This document shows, in pieces, positions 1 to 8,689 of a DNA stretch of 64,000 nucleotides. Origin of the DNA: Anaerolineales bacterium. GTDB lineage: Bacteria > Chloroflexota > Anaerolineae > Anaerolineales > UBA11858. Below the pieces are notes generated by a model, which searched no databases, had not been told where the DNA came from, and was given only the letters and a program-made list of their open reading frames with translations. Made by a program: the position numbers and the translations under genes. Position 1 is the first letter of the stretch, and every line of letters begins with the position of its first letter. The DNA lies in contig JANQED010000165.1 in assembly GCA_028278545.1 (NCBI GenBank), positions 62,001 through 126,000 on the forward strand. The letters are read 5' to 3'.

Positions 1-35
1 ACATCAATTCGATTAACCCCGCGGAATTGATGAAA

Positions 36-79
36 AGGGGCTGCGAGCGGCGCTTTGCGCCAACTCGCGGCCTCTTTTT
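36..79. terminator. Bidirectional intrinsic terminator after trpB2
   Basis: A long GC-rich hairpin (GGGGCTGCGAGCGGCGC paired with GCGCCAACTCGCGGCCTC, with small mismatches) has a T run on either side: CTTTTT on the plus strand and CCCCTTTT on the minus strand. It lies about 80 bases past the trpB2 stop codon and would end the trpS-trpB2 transcript. It may also end something entering from the left edge of the window. Confidence 0.75.
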
Positions 80-158
80 GCTGGGAACCCCTCTCCCTGG
101 AAAATGAAAAACTGACTTTCATTCCATATTAAATCCGGGGTGTGACATGTCTATGGCC

Positions 159-1523
159 TTATAAGCTCACCTGGGGGATATGCTCCAAGGCCTGCTCAAT
201 GGCCTCCTGGGGGTATTCGTAGTCCGCTAGCTCGCCGCTCAAATAGGCCTGATAAGCGGACAAATCGAAGTGCCCGTGCCCAGACAGGTTGAAGAGGATC
301 ACTCTCTTTTCTCCCTTAGCCTTGGCATCCAGCGCCTCGTCGATGGCGACCCGCACTGCGTGGGCTGTCTCCGGGGCAGGGATAATGCCCTCGGTTTGAG
401 CGAACATCATCGCCCCCTCGAAGGTAGCCAGTTGGTGGGTAGCGACGGCTTCGATATACCCGGCGTCATACAGTGCGCAAATGCTGGGGGCCATACCGTG
501 ATATCGCAGTCCGCCAGCATGTATGGGGGGCGGGACGAAAGTATGCCCAAGAGTAAACATCTTGACGATGGGGGCCATTTTGGCCGTGTCGCCGTAATCG
601 AAAGCGTAGGGGCCTTTGGTCAGCGTTGGGGTGGCTGTCGGTTCCACGGCTACAAATCGAGTGTCTTTTCCGTTGGTGAGATTCTCTCGCAGGAAAGGAT
701 AAGCGATCCCGGCGAAGTTAGAGCCGCCGCCGACACACCCGACAACCACGTCGGGGTATTCATCAGCCAGGTCCATCTGTTTGATGGCCTCCTCGCCGAT
801 CACGCTTTGATGCATCAGTACGTGATTGAGCACTGAGCCCAGGCTATATTTTTTGCTGCCCTCGGAGGTGGCCGCCGCTTCGACGGCTTCAGAGATGGCG
901 ATGCCCAAAGAGCCCGGGCTTTCCGGGTCATCGGCGAGGATTGCCTGACCAAATTGGGTGTGATTGGTGGGGCTGGCGAACACTTCTGCCCCATAAGTTT
1001 CCATCAACACCCGGCGGTAGGGTTTCTGCTGATAGGATACTTTGACCATGTATACCTCTAAGGGCAGGTCAAAGAAGTTGCAGGCCAGGGAGAGCGCCGA
1101 TCCCCATTGTCCGGCACCGGTTTCGGTGGTCAGCGCTCCCGTCCCGCCAACTTTGTTGTAGAAAGCCTGGGCCACAGCCGTGTTGGGTTTGTGACTGCCC
1201 GAGGGGGATACCCCTTCGTGCTTGAAGTAGATATGTGCGGGCGTATCCAGTGCTTTTTCCAGACGGCGAGCGCGGATGAGGGGAGTAGGCCGCCAAAGTT
1301 TGTATATCTCGCGCACTTCCTCGGGAATGTCGATGTAGCGTTCGGTGCTGACTTCTTGCAGGATCAGTTCCATGGGGAAGAGCACTCCCAAGAAATCAGG
1401 TGTCACCGGCTCTTGGGTCTGCGGGTGTAAAACTGGGGTGGGCGGCACCGGCGAATCGGCGTTGATGTTGTACCAGGCTTTAGGCAGGTCGGTTTCGTTG
1501 AGGGTGAATTTTGTTTGAGACAT
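159..1523 (-). CDS. trpB: TrpB2-type tryptophan synthase beta chain (PLP enzyme)
   Basis: A 454-aa fold-type-II PLP enzyme that condenses indole with L-serine to give tryptophan. The PLP lysine lies in SGSHKPNTA (Lys112) and the phosphate-binding glycine loop GCVGGGSN is at residues 262-269. The length of about 450 aa and the N-terminal extension with PTPVLHP are typical of the TrpB2 subfamily rather than classical TrpB1 (about 400 aa). An AAGGAG ribosome binding site sits in front of the ATG. No trpA is adjacent, which fits TrpB2 acting alone or salvaging indole. The gene is 75 bases downstream of trpS and should share its tryptophan T-box. The subfamily call is from family knowledge; the exact role is inferred. 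Confidence 0.93.
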   Translation of the reverse strand: MSQTKFTLNETDLPKAWYNINADSPVPPTPVLHPQTQEPVTPDFLGVLFPMELILQEVSTERYIDIPEEVREIYKLWRPTPLIRARRLEKALDTPAHIYFKHEGVSPSGSHKPNTAVAQAFYNKVGGTGALTTETGAGQWGSALSLACNFFDLPLEVYMVKVSYQQKPYRRVLMETYGAEVFASPTNHTQFGQAILADDPESPGSLGIAISEAVEAAATSEGSKKYSLGSVLNHVLMHQSVIGEEAIKQMDLADEYPDVVVGCVGGGSNFAGIAYPFLRENLTNGKDTRFVAVEPTATPTLTKGPYAFDYGDTAKMAPIVKMFTLGHTFVPPPIHAGGLRYHGMAPSICALYDAGYIEAVATHQLATFEGAMMFAQTEGIIPAPETAHAVRVAIDEALDAKAKGEKRVILFNLSGHGHFDLSAYQAYLSGELADYEYPQEAIEQALEHIPQVSL

Positions 1524-1598
1524 TTTTCTTCTCCTTAGATGATAGAGTGGCCAAGTGGGGCTTTTCCTGCAAAGTGAGTCTCACCTGGCCGTGTGGAT

Positions 1599-2645
1599 TT
1601 ATACCAGTGCCAGGCCGCGCACGGGTTCAATACCTGGTGTGGTTTTTGTGAAGGCATAGCTGGGCAGCCCCATCGCTTCGCGCACCAAAAAGATCGTCTC
1701 TTGCGCGTCAGCGCGCATACGATGGGTCCCTTGAGATAAGATATCGTTCACCAGGTCAGGATCACGCTCAAACTGAGCCCGACGTGCCCGGATCGGGTCG
1801 AGGAAAGCGTTCAGGACGCGCGCCAACTCCTTCTTGACTTCTACATCCCCGACTTTCCCTCGGCGGTATCGATCTTTGAGTGCCTGGAATTGGTCGAGGT
1901 CGGGGTTAAAAGCCTCATGGAGGGTGAACACGGGGTTGTCTTCCACTCGCCCAGGCGTATCGGCGCTGAGACGGCCTGGGTCAGTGTACATCCCCATGAC
2001 CTTGCGCTCCACGGTCGAGGTGTCATCGGCCAGGTAGATGGCATTATTCAGGCTTTTGCTCATTTTGGATCGTCCGTCGGTGCCGACCAGGATGCCTTCG
2101 ATCTGGTACTCGGGGATGGGGAAGATTTCTGCGTACATATGGTTGAAGCGACGGGCCAATTCACGCGCCAGTTCGACATTGGCGCCGTTATCAGCACCTA
2201 CTGGGACAATATTGGCGCGCGCCAGCAGGATATCTGCGGCCATGAGCACCGGGTAGCCCAATAACCCGAAAGGTTGCGTCTTGAGATGCGCAGCGCGGCC
2301 CATCTCCTTTAGAGATGGGATTCGCTCTAAGCGCGGCACGCTGACCAGCATCTCCAGCAGGGTGTTGAGTTCAAAGGTTTCAGCAATGGTACTTTGCACG
2401 AAGATCGTGGCGCGTTCAGGGTCGATGCCCACGGAGAGGTAATCCAGTACCAGTTGGTGGATATTCTCCTTCAACCTGGCAATATGGTGTTTTTGGGGGC
2501 GGGTTGTGAGCGTGTGAAGATCGGCAATGACGAAAAAGCAATCATGTTCTTCTTGTGCAGAAACCTGGTTGGCCAAACTGCCAACGTAATGCCCCAAATG
2601 GAGCGCCCCGGTGGGGCGATCTCCGGTGAGCAGTCGTTTTCTCAT
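1599..2645 (-). CDS. trpS: Tryptophanyl-tRNA synthetase
   Basis: A 348-aa class I aminoacyl-tRNA synthetase charging tRNA-Trp in the cytoplasm. The HIGH-type signature is LHLGH (residues 15-19) near the N terminus and KMSKS is intact at residues 194-198. The length is normal for bacterial TrpS. The ATG has an AGGAG site 7 bases upstream. Directly upstream lies a T-box leader with a UGG specifier, and downstream is trpB2, so uncharged tRNA-Trp should induce both charging and synthesis of tryptophan. Identity is secure from sequence and context together. Confidence 0.97.
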   Translation of the reverse strand: MRKRLLTGDRPTGALHLGHYVGSLANQVSAQEEHDCFFVIADLHTLTTRPQKHHIARLKENIHQLVLDYLSVGIDPERATIFVQSTIAETFELNTLLEMLVSVPRLERIPSLKEMGRAAHLKTQPFGLLGYPVLMAADILLARANIVPVGADNGANVELARELARRFNHMYAEIFPIPEYQIEGILVGTDGRSKMSKSLNNAIYLADDTSTVERKVMGMYTDPGRLSADTPGRVEDNPVFTLHEAFNPDLDQFQALKDRYRRGKVGDVEVKKELARVLNAFLDPIRARRAQFERDPDLVNDILSQGTHRMRADAQETIFLVREAMGLPSYAFTKTTPGIEPVRGLALV

Positions 2646-2700
2646 GGTTCTCTCCTTTCGATCCCCTCGATCCGCCTGTCAACAGGGGAAATTGGGGAAT

Positions 2701-2732
2701 AAAAAAGCCCTCGTCCACTCAGGGACGAGGGC
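2701..2732 (-). terminator. T-box regulated terminator
   Basis: GCCCTCGTCC and GGACGAGGGC form a perfect 10-bp stem with a 6-base loop followed by TTTTTT. In T-box leaders this hairpin competes with an antiterminator stabilised by uncharged tRNA. It ends 55 bases before the trpS start. Confidence 0.93.
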
Positions 2733-3062
2733 CAAAGGCTCCCGCGGTGCCACCCAATTTAGGCTGGAGGGTAAACAAAAAATCCCGCCGGTGTTGCGAC
2801 GGGGAAACGTACTTAAGTCAGCCCAAGGGCCAGCCTCACTCGATGGGGTACGGCTGATGCAGCGATACCCTTTACCTTGATAACGGTGGCAACTCCGGCC
2901 TGGGTTACTTACTCTTCGAATTACGAAAAAGTGTTCACCTGGCAACTCTGAGGCCCATTCTGCGCCGGCGTGCGGGCGAGGCTCACACCACTTCCTCGCT
3001 CTCTGAACCGTCGGTTCGACGCTTACTCTTCCTCTTCACAGTCTTTCTATGCTCAGTTGTTG
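2701..3062 (-). promoter_or_regulatory. Tryptophan T-box riboswitch leader
   Basis: Reading the minus strand from about 3062 down, the leader has a stem I with the AGTA-type and GGTGTGAGCC-type conserved elements, then GAA-TGG-GCCTCAGAG, where TGG (2957-2955) is in the specifier position and codes for tryptophan. The T-box GGGTGGCACCGCGG is at 2755-2742; its TGGC would pair with a tRNA 3' end GCCA, as expected for tRNA-Trp with discriminator G. A terminator hairpin with a T6 tail follows at 2732-2701. trpS begins 55 bases further on. Specifier, T-box and gene agree with each other. Confidence 0.95.
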
Positions 3063-3068
3063 GGGGAG

Positions 3069-3097
3069 TTTATACCCTAATGAGAAGTGATTGTCAA
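3069..3097 (-). promoter_or_regulatory. Sigma70-type promoter for the T-box-trpS-trpB2 unit
   Basis: On the minus strand TTGACA (3097-3092) is followed by a 17-base spacer and TATAAA (3074-3069). This near-consensus promoter places the transcript start at about 3062, just before the T-box stem I. Confidence 0.85.
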
Positions 3098-3230
3098 GAG
3101 ACGTCGGACAAAACTCGAGGGAGCAGAAATTTCCTTGTCCATGTCTGGTTGAGTAGCTACCTCTGTGCTAAAATAACGATTGCCGGGGTACCGTTCAATG
3201 CGAGTATTTTCTCGCAGGAGGAGAGTTTAC

Positions 3231-3449
3231 ATGAAAGACAAAGAAACCATGCTTAAGCTGATGCGCTTTTGGCTGTTTGGCACTTTTATCATCCTATTCA
3301 CAGCAGTAACAGTCTATGTGGGCGGGGCGCTTGGGACTGGCCTAGCGATTTTTGGTGAATTGTATTTCTGGCTGGCAATGGTTATCACGGCAGCTTTGTG
3401 TGTTTTGTGGTACTTCATTTACAAGTGGTACTTGGACAGAAAAGTATAG
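3231..3449 (+). CDS. Small two-helix membrane protein, unknown
   Basis: A 72-aa protein starting at the ATG at 3231, which follows a strong AGGAGGAGAG site; the upstream in-frame ATG at 3198 lacks one. Two hydrophobic helices (about residues 13-36 and 42-63) are separated by a short loop with GGALGTG, with charged ends MKDKE and YLDRKV. I do not recognise a family. It stands alone between the T-box promoter and a perfect terminator, so it is probably a monocistronic gene. Confidence 0.7.
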   Translation: MKDKETMLKLMRFWLFGTFIILFTAVTVYVGGALGTGLAIFGELYFWLAMVITAALCVLWYFIYKWYLDRKV

Positions 3450-3478
3450 TCATCAATTATTTCCTCCCCGGTATCTTG

Positions 3479-3518
3479 CCTGACGAAGCAGACAGCTCGT
3501 GCTTCGTCAGGTTTTTTT
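3479..3518 (+). terminator. Intrinsic terminator
   Basis: A perfect 12-bp stem, CCTGACGAAGCA with TGCTTCGTCAGG, has a 9-base loop and is followed by seven Ts. It ends the small membrane protein gene and lies about 40 bases from the end of the convergent acyl-CoA dehydrogenase gene. Confidence 0.92.
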
Positions 3519-3558
3519 ATGCCAAAGGGCATTGCCAACGGGCAAACTTTTCCCTCCC

Positions 3559-4710
3559 CTAGTTTATCTCCTCAAGCACCTTCCGGGCGACAACCATGCG
3601 CTGTACTTCGCTGGTGCCTTCCCCGATGGTCATGGCGCGGGCATCGCGGTAAAGCCGCTCGACGGGATATTCTCGGCTATAGCCATAAGCCCCATGGATT
3701 TGGATGGCATGATAGGCGACGCGTTCGGCCATTTGAGTCGCGAAAAGTTTTGCCATCGCGCCTTCTTTGGTGAAAGGTTTCCCCTCTTCTTTTAGCCAGG
3801 CGGCATGGTAGATCATCAAACGGGCAGCGTGGATTTCGGTGCCGGCGTCCGCCAGCATCCACTGCAGAGCCTGGTGTTGGGAGATAGCTGTCCCGAAGGA
3901 TTGGCGTTCTTTGGCATAGCGCACGGCTTCTTCGAAGGCAGCCTGGGCGATACCCACCGAAATGGCCCCGATGCTGATACGCCCGCCATCCAACGTTTGC
4001 AAGGTTTGCTGCAATCCATGACCTTGTTCGCCAAGCAGGTTTTCGCCAGGGACGCGCACATTTTCGTATGTGATGCCGTGGGCGTGGCTGCTGCCCAGCC
4101 CCATTTTCTTCTCATGGGGGGCAACATACAAACCTGGAGCATCTGTCGGGACGATGATCATGCTCATGGCGTGAGAACCCCCCGCGGGGTCGGTGCGTGC
4201 CAGGGTGGTGACATAGTCGGCGTTCCCGGCGTTCGTGATCCAGGCTTTGGAGCCGTTGATCACCCATTCGTCCCCTTCGAGCTTAGCGTGGGTTTTTATT
4301 CCCTGCAAATCTGAGCCTGCTCCTGGCTCTGTAAGCGCCAAAGCGATCAATTTCCCTTCCCCACTGACTGCACGCGGCAGGTATTTCTTTTTCTGTTCTT
4401 CGGTGCCGAACATGGCAATGGGTGCACAGCCCAGCCCGGTGTGAGCGGCAACGTTCAGCGCCGTGCCGCCGTCTCCCCAACCTAGTTCCTCTATGCCGAT
4501 GGCTGCGCTGACGGCGTCCACCCCGGCGGCGCCGTACTCTTCCGGCACGGTGATGCCCAACAATCCTAATGCCCCCATTTTCTGGATGGCAGGCCAATTG
4601 ATTTCCTCTTTTGCGGCATAGTCAGCTGCTTGAGGTTTTACTTCCTGAGCAATGAAGTCGTGGACGGCTTTCTTCCACATGCGCTGTTCTTCATTGAGTT
4701 GAAAGTCCAT
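3559..4710 (-). CDS. Acyl-CoA dehydrogenase (short/medium-chain type)
   Basis: A 383-aa FAD-dependent acyl-CoA dehydrogenase that would form the trans-2,3 double bond in an acyl-CoA and pass electrons to ETF. Visible marks are the flavin-binding TEPGAGSDLQG and WITNAG segments in the middle domain and the C-terminal GEGTSEVQR, whose glutamate (about residue 364) is the usual catalytic base. Length is standard. AAGGAGA precedes the ATG. It lies 88 bases downstream of a second, larger family member on the same strand. Substrate chain length cannot be read from the sequence. Confidence 0.93.
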   Translation of the reverse strand: MDFQLNEEQRMWKKAVHDFIAQEVKPQAADYAAKEEINWPAIQKMGALGLLGITVPEEYGAAGVDAVSAAIGIEELGWGDGGTALNVAAHTGLGCAPIAMFGTEEQKKKYLPRAVSGEGKLIALALTEPGAGSDLQGIKTHAKLEGDEWVINGSKAWITNAGNADYVTTLARTDPAGGSHAMSMIIVPTDAPGLYVAPHEKKMGLGSSHAHGITYENVRVPGENLLGEQGHGLQQTLQTLDGGRISIGAISVGIAQAAFEEAVRYAKERQSFGTAISQHQALQWMLADAGTEIHAARLMIYHAAWLKEEGKPFTKEGAMAKLFATQMAERVAYHAIQIHGAYGYSREYPVERLYRDARAMTIGEGTSEVQRMVVARKVLEEIN

Positions 4711-4733
4711 GGTGGTCTCCTTATAGCAATAAA

Positions 4734-4790
4734 CCCCTAAAAGTAGTTGCGAGGCACTCCATGCAGCGCAGGGATCGAAACCTTTAGGGG
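4734..4790. repeat. Inverted repeat between the two acyl-CoA dehydrogenase genes
   Basis: CCCCTAAA (4734-4741) and TTTAGGGG (4783-4790) form an 8-bp perfect inverted repeat enclosing about 41 bases, with an inner TGCG/CGCA pair. There is no T run, so it does not look like a terminator. It could be an RNA processing or mRNA-stability element in the 5' leader of the gene ending at 3559. Confidence 0.4.
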
Positions 4791-4798
4791 CTAAATGA

Positions 4799-6499
4799 TC
4801 AGGGGTTCATCTCATAAAGGTCTTTGAGGGCGTAAACATGCTCGCGCCAAACTTGTTGATAACGCCCCTCGTCCACAGCTGGCTTGCGGATCATTTTTTG
4901 GCAGTAATCCATCTGGGCGGTAGTGCTGCTGGGCTTGCTGTAGAGTTGTAGTGCGAACTTGGAAAAGTCCCTCACCATGAAATCGAATATCTGGTCTATC
5001 AAAGCTTCATCGATTTTGTATATCCTGGCGTTCTCGAGGATGAGTTGGCCGTAGACGACCAGGGCGAACAGTTCCCCCAGGGCGAGCAGGAAATCGATAT
5101 CTTGACGTTGGGCTTCGTCGGGGGTGGCCGCAGCCAGGAATTCCTTGAAGATGGCGATCTGCTCCTCGAAGATATTGATGTTTGGGAGATCATAAGAGTC
5201 GTAGGCTTTGCTGTAATCGTGAAAGCGGATCTGGCTGAGGCCGCGGGTTGCCCCCTGGTTAAAGAGGAAATCGTCGTTCCGGGGTTGATCTTGCCTGGGG
5301 AGTTCTGGATAATCAGCGGGGTTGAAGAAGTAATTGGGCATGAACTTGACGATGAGGGCGATATTGACGTGAACGGTGCCCTCCAACTTGGGCAGCGCCC
5401 GGATATCGCGTGCCGCCATCTCAAAATAAGTATCACGTTCGAAACCTTTTGCGGCGATCACATCCCAAAGCAAGTTGATGACCTGCTCTCCCTGGGTCGT
5501 GACCTTCATTTTGACCATGGGATTGTAGAGCAGGTAACGGCGGTCATCTTGTGAAGCTGCCCGCATATAATCCGCTGCCCGCAGGGTGAAAAGCTTCATG
5601 GCTACTAGGCGCGCATAGGCATCTGTGAACATCTGCCTGACATGGGGGAAGTCGGTCACGAACATATTATAGAGGCGGCGGTTGGCGGCGTGGTTGAGGG
5701 CCTCGTAGAAGGCGTGGGTGCAAATACCGATGGAAGCCCATCCCAGGTTGTATTTGCCCACATTGACCGTGTTAAGGGCTGCATCCCAGGCCGCCTGCCC
5801 CATGGATAAGACTTCGTCCTCGGCGATGGGATAGTCCTTGAGCCGGTATTGTCCGACATAGTTCTGGCTGGCGGTGACGTTTTTGATCAGTTCATACTTG
5901 TCCTGGCGATAGTCGGCCACGAAGAAGGCGTACTCATCTGTCCCGGCCATTTTGCCGAAGGTAGAGACCATCGGGGCGGCATTGGCGTTGCCGATGTAAT
6001 ACTTCTCGCCATTAGCCAAATAGCTGCCATCCGGTTGGGGGGCGAGATTCATCTCCGTTGAATAGATATCCGCCCCGTGCTCGCGTTCTGAGAGCCCAAA
6101 AGCAAAAACAGCCCCCTCCTGTAGGAGTCGGGCTGCTTTTGCTTTCAAGACCTCGTTCTCGCTCATCCAAATGGGGCCGAGACCGAGGATGCTGACCTGC
6201 CAGGTGTACCAATAGGCTAGTCCATAAAAGGCCAAAATCTCGTTGAATTCGCAGTTCCGCCAGGTATCCCAGCGATAGTTTTCATCCTGGCCGTAATCGC
6301 TGGGGGTCAACAGGGTGGCAAAGATCTTTTCATCCTTGATGAACTCGAGGAATTCCCCATACCATGTGTGAGCGTGGTCGTCCTGCTTGATCTTACGTTT
6401 GCCCCGCTTTTCGAACCAGGCGATCGTCTTACGCATGATCTCCTGGGAGTGCTCATCGGGGTAGTTACGGTGGTGATCATTGGGATTGAGCAGGAACAT
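4799..6499 (-). CDS. Large acyl-CoA dehydrogenase family protein
   Basis: A 566-aa protein starting at the ATG at 6499, which has AAGGAG 8 bases upstream (an in-frame ATG at 6553 lacks a site). The middle shows the family pattern: FGLSEREHGADIYS resembles the flavin-contacting segment and YYIGNANAAP the WITNAG-type strand, followed by a helical C-terminal domain with KGFERD. It is about 180 aa longer than the neighbouring enzyme, with extra sequence after residue 400, as in VLCAD-like or ACAD10/11-like groups. I cannot place the catalytic base confidently. Likely cotranscribed with the smaller dehydrogenase. Confidence 0.82.
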   Translation of the reverse strand: MFLLNPNDHHRNYPDEHSQEIMRKTIAWFEKRGKRKIKQDDHAHTWYGEFLEFIKDEKIFATLLTPSDYGQDENYRWDTWRNCEFNEILAFYGLAYWYTWQVSILGLGPIWMSENEVLKAKAARLLQEGAVFAFGLSEREHGADIYSTEMNLAPQPDGSYLANGEKYYIGNANAAPMVSTFGKMAGTDEYAFFVADYRQDKYELIKNVTASQNYVGQYRLKDYPIAEDEVLSMGQAAWDAALNTVNVGKYNLGWASIGICTHAFYEALNHAANRRLYNMFVTDFPHVRQMFTDAYARLVAMKLFTLRAADYMRAASQDDRRYLLYNPMVKMKVTTQGEQVINLLWDVIAAKGFERDTYFEMAARDIRALPKLEGTVHVNIALIVKFMPNYFFNPADYPELPRQDQPRNDDFLFNQGATRGLSQIRFHDYSKAYDSYDLPNINIFEEQIAIFKEFLAAATPDEAQRQDIDFLLALGELFALVVYGQLILENARIYKIDEALIDQIFDFMVRDFSKFALQLYSKPSSTTAQMDYCQKMIRKPAVDEGRYQQVWREHVYALKDLYEMNP

Positions 6500-6586
6500 G
6501 GAGTGCTCCTTGGAAAGGGGTAGTTGACGGCGTGAAGATAACAAGATAAACAAGCGAGAGGGCGTTTATCGTTTGCTGCTGTGAAA

Positions 6587-6595
6587 ATTATAACA
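6587..6595 (-). promoter_or_regulatory. Extended -10 promoter for the acyl-CoA dehydrogenase pair
   Basis: The minus strand reads TGTTATAAT, a perfect extended -10 (TGnTATAAT), about 90 bases before the start at 6499. No good -35 is seen, which is usual for extended -10 promoters. Confidence 0.6.
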
Positions 6596-6666
6596 TTGCT
6601 TGGGCAGCGTCCTCCGGAGCCTTCGGGTGTGTTATAGTTTCGGTAAATGGAAGTAAGGAGAAAAAT

Positions 6667-7470
6667 ATGACCTCGAACCCCGTGATCCTGATAACAGGTG
6701 CCTCCTCAGGGATTGGAGAGGCCACTGCTCGCTTGTTTGGCATGCAACAGGGATACCGCGTCGTTCTGGCTGCTCGCCGTTTGGAGCGTTTGGATCAACT
6801 GGCAGATGAAATACAAGGTTCGGGGGGTGAAGCGCTGCCCATAAAGACAGATATTACTCAACTCGATCAAATCCAGGGGCTAGTTGAAGCGACTTTAGCA
6901 AAATTTGGCCAAATCGATGTGCTTCTTAACAACGCTGGCTTTGGCCGCATGATGTGGCTGGAGCAACTTGACCCCATCGACGATATCGCGCTTCAATTAC
7001 AGGTCAATCTCAATGGCGTAATCCAGGTGACCCGCGCCGCGCTTCCCTCCATGATCGAGCGCCGTTCAGGACACATCATCAATATGGCCTCAGTTGCCGG
7101 TTTGATTGCCACGCCCACATACAGCATATATGCGGCGACCAAGTTTGGTGTGCGCGGCTTCACCGAAGCCCTACGCCGCGAGGTGAGCATTTTGGGGATC
7201 AGCGTAACGGGCATCTATCCCGGCGGTGTGGTCACCGAATTTCAACAACACACAGGTGTTGATCGAAAAACGGGTTTGAGCACCCCAGGCTTTATGCAGT
7301 TGACCGCGCATGATGTGGCTGATACAGTTTTTCGTGCTGTTCAACGTCCACGGCGGATGGTGGTGGTCCCCTGGTTTATGTGGGGTGCTGTCTGGCTAAA
7401 CAGCATTGCACCGGGTCTGGTGGATTTTATGATCAGGCAGCGTTTCACCAATCGCGAGCGGAATCTGTAA
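6667..7470 (+). CDS. Short-chain dehydrogenase/reductase (SDR)
   Basis: A 267-aa classical SDR. The NAD(P) site TGASSGIG is at residues 10-17, an arginine pair (AARR) after the second strand suggests NADP, NNAG is present near residue 90, and the catalytic Ser and YAATK motif follow near residues 143-160. A hydrophobic tail (WFMWGAVWLNSIAPGLVDFMI) suggests membrane association, as in fatty-acyl or sterol-type SDRs. AAGGAG lies 7 bases before the ATG. Divergent from the acyl-CoA dehydrogenases, so a lipid substrate is plausible but unproven. Confidence 0.9.
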   Translation: MTSNPVILITGASSGIGEATARLFGMQQGYRVVLAARRLERLDQLADEIQGSGGEALPIKTDITQLDQIQGLVEATLAKFGQIDVLLNNAGFGRMMWLEQLDPIDDIALQLQVNLNGVIQVTRAALPSMIERRSGHIINMASVAGLIATPTYSIYAATKFGVRGFTEALRREVSILGISVTGIYPGGVVTEFQQHTGVDRKTGLSTPGFMQLTAHDVADTVFRAVQRPRRMVVVPWFMWGAVWLNSIAPGLVDFMIRQRFTNRERNL

Positions 7471-7474
7471 CGAT

Positions 7475-7503
7475 CCAAAGAAAAAGCCCCCTGTCTGGGG
7501 GCT
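7475..7503 (-). terminator. Terminator of the Asp23-RecG-CoaD operon
   Basis: AGCCCCC and GGGGGCT form a short, very GC-rich hairpin; on the minus strand it is followed by TTTTTC. It overlaps the stop codon of the coiled-coil gene. On the plus strand no T tail follows, so it probably serves only the minus-strand operon. Confidence 0.75.
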
Positions 7504-8029
7504 ATCGCTCCGGGGTTGGGTTGTCCGGGATTTCAAACTCTGGTTCCGGCATATCTGATTCGGGCTCGGGAGTGGTTTCCGCCTCCTCGATGTTCTGCAA
7601 GGCCATAATCCCATTGCGTGCCTGGTTGAGCAGGCGCTCCAATTCCACTTCAATGCGAGAGAGGGTTTGGATGACGTAATTATCTGCTTCCTTGCGGGTA
7701 TGTTCGGCATTGACATCCGCTTGCTTCAGGACCTCTTCTGCGCGTGATTTGGCTGCACGCACTACCGCATCGCGCTCGACCAGTTGTTGGCTCTTTTCAC
7801 GTGCCACATCTACTGTGCGCTTGGCCTCCTCCTGGGCTTGTGCCAGGATGCGGTCTCGTTGAGTGAGCACCTGCTGAGCTCGCTTGACTTCTTCCGGGAT
7901 GGTCACCCGCATCTGGTCGATCAAATCCAACATGCGGTCTTCATCCACGACCACGTTGTGGGTCAGGGGAATGGGGCGGCTTTCGTTAAATAGCTCTTCT
8001 AGCCGATCTACAAGATGTAAAATGTCCAT
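7502..8029 (-). CDS. Coiled-coil protein, DivIVA/ATP-synthase-b-like, unknown function
   Basis: A 175-aa protein. Residues about 45-140 form a long charged coiled coil rich in Glu, Arg, Ala and Gln; the tail (about 148-175) is Pro/Glu rich and probably disordered. The N terminus (LVDRLEELFNESRPIPLT) is a short helix. GGGAGGAG lies upstream of the ATG. It is the last gene of the recG-coaD run. Annotations of such proteins as DivIVA-like or F0 subunit b reflect the coiled coil only. There is no transmembrane helix, which argues against an ATP synthase subunit. Confidence 0.75.
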   Translation of the reverse strand: MDILHLVDRLEELFNESRPIPLTHNVVVDEDRMLDLIDQMRVTIPEEVKRAQQVLTQRDRILAQAQEEAKRTVDVAREKSQQLVERDAVVRAAKSRAEEVLKQADVNAEHTRKEADNYVIQTLSRIEVELERLLNQARNGIMALQNIEEAETTPEPESDMPEPEFEIPDNPTPER

Positions 8030-8154
8030 GCAGCTCCTCCCTCAGAGGCGCAAGGTAAATAATGAACCATTTTTCGATTGTGAAGGTTGCAAGAACTAAT
8101 CCAAGATTACACGGAAGTAGTTGATTAGTCAAGTCGTCGTGATCCCTCCGTTTC

Positions 8155-8679
8155 CTAATCCCGCAGCGACGATGTCGGCACAATATCTTGTTCTTCGCCC
8201 AGTTCTCCAAAACGTTTTTCGAGAGCGGCCTTTACGTGGGGGGGCACCAGGCTGCTCACATCACCATTTAACGAGGCAATTTCACGCACTGTAGCGCCCG
8301 AAAGGAAAGTATGCTCTTCATGGGTGATCAGGGCAACGACTTCGATATCCGGATTTATGCGGTGATTGGCCAGGGCCATGCGGAATTCGTATTCGAAATC
8401 GGAAAAGACCCGTAAGCCACGTACGATGACTTGAGCGTTTATCTGTTGGCAAAACTCGACCGTTAATCCGCTATAGCCGGTCACCTTGATTTTATCATTT
8501 TCTCCAAATGCCCTTTTGGCGAGTGCGATGCGTTCTTCTGGGGAAAAGAGCAATGTTTTCAACGGGCGGTCGTAAACCGCCACAACGATTTCATCGAATA
8601 GTCTGGCAGCCCGATAGGCGATATCGATGTGGCCGTAGTGTATGGGATCGAAGGTTCCTGGGAAGACAGCGCGGATCAT
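8155..8679 (-). CDS. coaD: Phosphopantetheine adenylyltransferase
   Basis: A 174-aa nucleotidyltransferase for the fourth step of coenzyme A synthesis (4'-phosphopantetheine + ATP to dephospho-CoA). It starts at the ATG at 8679, preceded by GAGGAG. GTFDPIHYGH near the N terminus carries the HxGH nucleotidyltransferase motif; RGLRVFSDFEYE and FLSGATVRE match the family's later motifs, the last slightly divergent from the common SSS form. It follows recG by 10 bases and is followed by the coiled-coil gene. Confidence 0.95.
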   Translation of the reverse strand: MIRAVFPGTFDPIHYGHIDIAYRAARLFDEIVVAVYDRPLKTLLFSPEERIALAKRAFGENDKIKVTGYSGLTVEFCQQINAQVIVRGLRVFSDFEYEFRMALANHRINPDIEVVALITHEEHTFLSGATVREIASLNGDVSSLVPPHVKAALEKRFGELGEEQDIVPTSSLRD

Positions 8680-8689
8680 TTTTGGCTCC

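Noticed and set aside
7502-8029. ATP synthase F0 subunit b
   Set aside because: Only the coiled coil matches; there is no membrane helix and no atp neighbours.
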